From Candidatus Methanoplasma sp. (GTDB lineage Archaea > Thermoplasmatota > Thermoplasmata > Methanomassiliicoccales > Methanomethylophilaceae): DNA of 33,152 nucleotides. A program made the translations under genes and the position numbers. A model generated the notes under the pieces. That model ran no database searches. It was not told the origin of the DNA and saw only the letters and a list, made by a program, of their open reading frames with translations. Positions 30,424 to 33,152 of the stretch are shown piece after piece (the first letter of the stretch is position 1; each line of letters opens with the position of its first letter). The stretch lies in contig JAITCQ010000002.1 in assembly GCA_031283015.1 (NCBI GenBank), forward strand, positions 1-33,152. Direction: 5' to 3'.

Positions 30424-31512
30424 TCAGACGAAAGTGATCCTTCTGTCGAAATCGGTGAGTCTTTCGCATCCGTTCTTCGTTATCAGGCATGTGTCCTCTA
30501 TCCTTATCCCGCCTACTCCGGGTATGTATATCCCGGGTTCAGCGGACACGACGTTCCCTTCCTTTAGTATCTGTTCCGACTTCGGCGATACCGAGATGTC
30601 CTGATGGACGTCCATGCCAATGCCGTGGCCGAAGGAGTGAATGAACTTCCCTTTGAACTCCGTCCCGTCTATTATCTCCCTTGCGGCAAGGTCCGCGTCC
30701 TTGGCCGGAGCCCCGTCCATATACTTCTCGATGCCGGCGGTCTGGGCCTCAAGCACAGTCTCGTACGCCCGCTCCAGGATCTTCCGCGGCCGCGAAAGGA
30801 ACACCGCCCTGGTCATGTCCGAGCAGTACCGATCATATTTGGTGCCGAAATCGAAGAGCGCCGTGTCGCCTTTCATGAGCTTGTAGTCCGTAGGGGAGTG
30901 GTGGGGCTTCGAGCTGTTGGCGCCGAACGCAGATATCGTGTCAAAAGCGTTCCCTGTGCCTCCGAGCTCCCTCATCCTCATATCCATTCTGAACGCTACT
31001 TCCTTCTCGCTGACTCCTTCGAAGAGCAAGTCCGGTATCTCCCCGGCGACCCGGGAGGATATCCAGCATGCTTTCCTTGTCAGTTCGATCTCCTTGGCGT
31101 CCTTTACCGAGACGGTGGCGGATATCGCCGATGACGCGTCCTTGACCTTTATCCCTCCGGCCGTTCTTTTTACGTAGTCGACCATGGAATATGGTGCGCT
31201 GTGAAGATTGAACCCTACTTCGCCGGCGCCTTTCAGCGCTTCCCTGAGGTAGTTGTCCCGTTCTATGCGCGTACTGTATACGCGCACATTCCCCTTGCCG
31301 GACGCCGCGGCCTCTTCCTCGAGAGTGCTGACAATCACGTCCAATACTCCGTCCCTTCCGACGACCGCCAGGGAACCCTCGAAGGTGCCGCCGGCCGCTT
31401 CGGTCAGATACCAGAACGTGGAGTCCAGGAACGGGCTTCCGCCGTTCAGTATGACGATCGCATCAAGACCTTCCGCATTGGCCATCAGCCTTTCGGCGCG
31501 GGACTTTTCCAT
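30424..31512 (-). CDS. M24-family Xaa-Pro aminopeptidase/dipeptidase
   Basis: 362 residues. N-terminal creatinase-like domain, then the pita-bread catalytic domain with metal ligands: FDFGTKYDRYCSDMTR (two Asp), HSFGHGIGMDVHQD (His), EPGIYIPGVGGIRIEDT (two Glu). It removes N-terminal residues before proline or splits Xaa-Pro dipeptides; aminopeptidase P and prolidase cannot be separated by eye. ATG 31512 has a TATA-like ATTTTAG about 27 nt upstream (near 31539), so probably leaderless. Confidence 0.88.
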   Translation of the reverse strand: MEKSRAERLMANAEGLDAIVILNGGSPFLDSTFWYLTEAAGGTFEGSLAVVGRDGVLDVIVSTLEEEAAASGKGNVRVYSTRIERDNYLREALKGAGEVGFNLHSAPYSMVDYVKRTAGGIKVKDASSAISATVSVKDAKEIELTRKACWISSRVAGEIPDLLFEGVSEKEVAFRMDMRMRELGGTGNAFDTISAFGANSSKPHHSPTDYKLMKGDTALFDFGTKYDRYCSDMTRAVFLSRPRKILERAYETVLEAQTAGIEKYMDGAPAKDADLAAREIIDGTEFKGKFIHSFGHGIGMDVHQDISVSPKSEQILKEGNVVSAEPGIYIPGVGGIRIEDTCLITKNGCERLTDFDRRITFV

Positions 31513-31619
31513 GCGGGATAATCAGACATTCCCAACTAAAATGTTTCCTCTGATACTCCATGGCGCAACGGAAAAGCCGGGACGGTCCGGCGGGATGGCC
31601 GGCGGGTTCCCCCGACCGT

Positions 31620-32426
31620 TCAGATACCAAACCATTCGTTGCGGACTATCCTCTTCAGCGCGGATATTGCCGAAAGGGTTGCCAGGTGGGATGTTCTGGG
31701 GTTGTCCGGTTCCGGATAGTTGTATGTGTGGCAGTTCATCTCTCCGAATTTTCCTTTTATTCTCAGCTCGTGGGAGTTGCTCTTTATTACGGGGTCCACC
31801 ACCACCGTGACCTTCGTCTTATCGAAGCCAATGCCCAGAAGGCTCACTGTCGCGGCCACGTTGATGTTCCTGGGGAACAGTTTGACCGCTTCTCTGGCGT
31901 ATCCGGTGTATATCGTCGTCCTCTCGGTGATCTTCTCCACGTCTATCCCCTTGTTCTCAATATACTCCACGCCGAGAAGGCTCTTCGGGCCTTTCATTGT
32001 GATAAGTTCGACCTCGTCCATCTCATCGACGGAAGCGGATCTCAGACCGTCCGTTCCGCACAGAGCGCCGGTCGGTATGTACACCTTGGCCTCGCTGATC
32101 CTGGCCTTCTCGAAGACCATGCTCCTGAAATCGTCGTCGACCAGAGAGCCCACGGACATTATCATTATGTCCACTCCCCTTGACACCACCTTCGGGAGGA
32201 TCTCCTTTGCCGCCGCCTGCGACGCGGCCTCGATGACAAGATCGGAATGGTACAGTTCCTCCTCTACGGAGTTTATCACTATAGCTTTGTTCAGGCCCGC
32301 CGCGACCCCCTCGGCGACATCCTTCTGAAGATCCATCAGATATATCCTCTTAACCTCTCTCATCCCGTCGGCGGCTTTTGCGAGCTTAGAGCCGATGGAA
32401 CCGCAGCCTACGATGGTTATGCGCAT
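31620..32426 (-). CDS. nadX: L-aspartate dehydrogenase
   Basis: 268 residues from ATG 32426; the open frame runs 107 codons further without conserved sequence. Rossmann start RITIVGCGSIGSKLAKA; GALCGTDGLRSAS; NVAATVSLLGIGFDKTKV; final TSHLATLSAISALKRI. NadX oxidises aspartate to iminoaspartate, the first step of NAD synthesis in many archaea, replacing NadB. nadA and nadC are not in this window. TTTAAGG near 32453 is a weak TATA element placed for a leaderless start. Confidence 0.9.
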   Translation of the reverse strand: MRITIVGCGSIGSKLAKAADGMREVKRIYLMDLQKDVAEGVAAGLNKAIVINSVEEELYHSDLVIEAASQAAAKEILPKVVSRGVDIMIMSVGSLVDDDFRSMVFEKARISEAKVYIPTGALCGTDGLRSASVDEMDEVELITMKGPKSLLGVEYIENKGIDVEKITERTTIYTGYAREAVKLFPRNINVAATVSLLGIGFDKTKVTVVVDPVIKSNSHELRIKGKFGEMNCHTYNYPEPDNPRTSHLATLSAISALKRIVRNEWFGI

Positions 32427-32618
32427 GAGCAGAGAAATCGGATGGCCCGCTTTAAGGTTTATGGCAGAGTGACGCCGGGCGTCAGCTTTCCCTGATCGGC
32501 TGTTTCGGTCGGTCAGTGCCGTTAACCGCCTCGATGCACCGTTGATCGGTTTATTTCGGACGTTTCCGATAATTACGAACTTGTTCGTTTCATGTGGCAT
32601 TCTCTCGCTTTTTTCCTT

Positions 32619-32645
32619 GGTGCGGGGGACGCACCAATATAATAC
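32619..32645 (+). promoter_or_regulatory. inverted repeat next to the archease TATA box
   Basis: GGTGCG (32619-32624) and CGCACC (32630-32635) form a perfect palindrome directly before AATATAATA (32637-32645), the TATA box centred 25 nt before the archease GTG. Such a position would overlap the TFB-recognition element, so it is a candidate operator. A run of six T residues just upstream (32608-32614 region) may belong to an earlier terminator. Confidence 0.4.
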
Positions 32646-32664
32646 CGAACGAACATTATCTTCC

Positions 32665-33072
32665 GTGAAAAGATACGACCTGATCGACCACACCGCGGAC
32701 CTCATGGTCAAAGCATACGGAAGAACATTGGAGGAATGCTTTGCCAACGCGGGCTATGCGCTTTTCGATCAGACCGTGGACCTCTCCCGGATCGGACCAG
32801 CGGAAACGTTCGAAATAGAGGCGTCTGGGGAATGCCCTGAGGATCGGCTGTACTCCTTCCTGTCGGAACTGCTCTTCCTCGAGGATTGCGAGGGGGTCGT
32901 TCTTTGCGAGCTTGACGTCCGTTTCGACGGCGATCGGGTCATATGCAAAGGAAAGGGAGAGATCCTGGACAGGAACCGACACCGCATAAGATCGGAGATC
33001 AAGGCCGTCACGTTCCATATGATGTCCGTGAATGCGGACGAACCGTCGGTGACCGTCATCTTTGACGTATAA
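32665..33072 (+). CDS. archease
   Basis: 135 residues from GTG 32665; the open frame extends 41 codons upstream, but the TATA box lies there. Archease motifs: YDLIDHTADLMVKAYG with the metal-binding Asp, LEECFANAGYALFDQ, SELLFLEDCEGVV and a C-terminal VKAVTFHMM-like segment (IKAVTFHMM) plus final Asp. It speeds guanylation of the RNA ligase RtcB in tRNA splicing and repair. rtcB is not in the window. Leaderless by TATA spacing. Confidence 0.93.
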   Translation: MKRYDLIDHTADLMVKAYGRTLEECFANAGYALFDQTVDLSRIGPAETFEIEASGECPEDRLYSFLSELLFLEDCEGVVLCELDVRFDGDRVICKGKGEILDRNRHRIRSEIKAVTFHMMSVNADEPSVTVIFDV

Positions 33073-33113
33073 AGACAATAATATACTCTCATTTCTTTCC
33101 GTTCAATGATATC

Positions 33114-33152
33114 ATGCTCAGACTAGGATGGTTCTCCACGGGAAGGGGTCCG
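33114..33152 (+). CDS. start of an unidentified gene (partial)
   Basis: AATGAT-ATC-ATG at 33105-33116 has the RBS geometry seen for rpoN. Thirteen codons (MLRLGWFSTGRGP) precede the window edge. Too short to identify; the opening resembles a Rossmann or formyltransferase-like first strand, which is only a guess. Confidence 0.55.
   Translation, partial: MLRLGWFSTGRGP

Noticed and set aside
1-33152. CRISPR arrays, insertion sequences and integrase attachment sites
   Set aside because: No spaced direct repeats and no transposase or integrase frames were seen. The 27780-29042 insert has no flanking repeats that I could detect.

Overview
The window looks like a piece of an archaeal chromosome. 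Ribosomal proteins uS9, uL13 and eL18 and RNA polymerase subunit N are of archaeal type. Genes are preceded by TATA boxes 25-28 nt upstream of the start codon (leaderless transcripts) or by a GGTGAT-N3-start ribosome binding site. It also carries archaeal (type II) GAPDH, archease and a preflagellin-type peptidase. Gene content and codon style (AGG/AGA arginine, ATA isoleucine, moderate-to-high GC) suggest Thermoplasmatota, perhaps Methanomassiliicoccales. That placement is inference, because no methanogenesis marker lies inside the window.

Layout. 1-3270: the end of an RdgB/HAM1 pyrophosphatase gene, tRNA-Pro(TGG), two candidate structured RNAs, an AbrB-PhoU regulator, a hairpin-rich minus-strand locus, a third possible RNA and tRNA-Pro(GGG). 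3293-4689 (minus): rpl18e-rpl13-rps9-rpoN. 4829-6413 (plus): an endonuclease IV-like protein and 6-phospho-3-hexuloisomerase. 6414-8412 (minus): a compact four-gene cassette encoding an E1-like activating enzyme, a ubiquitin-like protein ending in Gly-Gly-Ser, a classical E2 and an Rpn11-type JAMM isopeptidase. 8560-8810: a small transcription unit with a hairpin leader, a perfect Shine-Dalgarno and a 23-codon ORF that seems to start at ATC. 8974-12325: a zinc-ribbon membrane microprotein, then larA-like, CCG-domain Fe-S oxidoreductase and folP genes on the minus strand. 12451-16898: thiL, amrS, an A24 peptidase and an MscS channel with an exported ectodomain. 17016-23711: an Lrp regulator and a tightly coupled lysine operon dapA-dapB-lysC-lysA-dapF-dapL. 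23718-25977 (minus): gap-pgk. 26105-30026: ilvB and ilvC, separated by a DIP1984-family gene and an orphan MNT nucleotidyltransferase. 30046-33152: a cyclophilin-like protein, an M24 peptidase, aspartate dehydrogenase, archease and the first codons of another gene.

The most notable system is the ubiquitin-like cassette at 6414-8412. Its genes overlap or abut in the order E1, Ubl, E2, JAMM. Catalytic residues are visible in all three enzymes, and the Ubl needs removal of one serine to expose Gly-Gly. That is the minimal set for making, conjugating and removing a ubiquitin-like tag, without a recognisable E3. Most of the rest is biosynthetic housekeeping: lysine by the DapL route, branched-chain amino acids, triose-phosphate metabolism, thiamine and folate/pterin chemistry.
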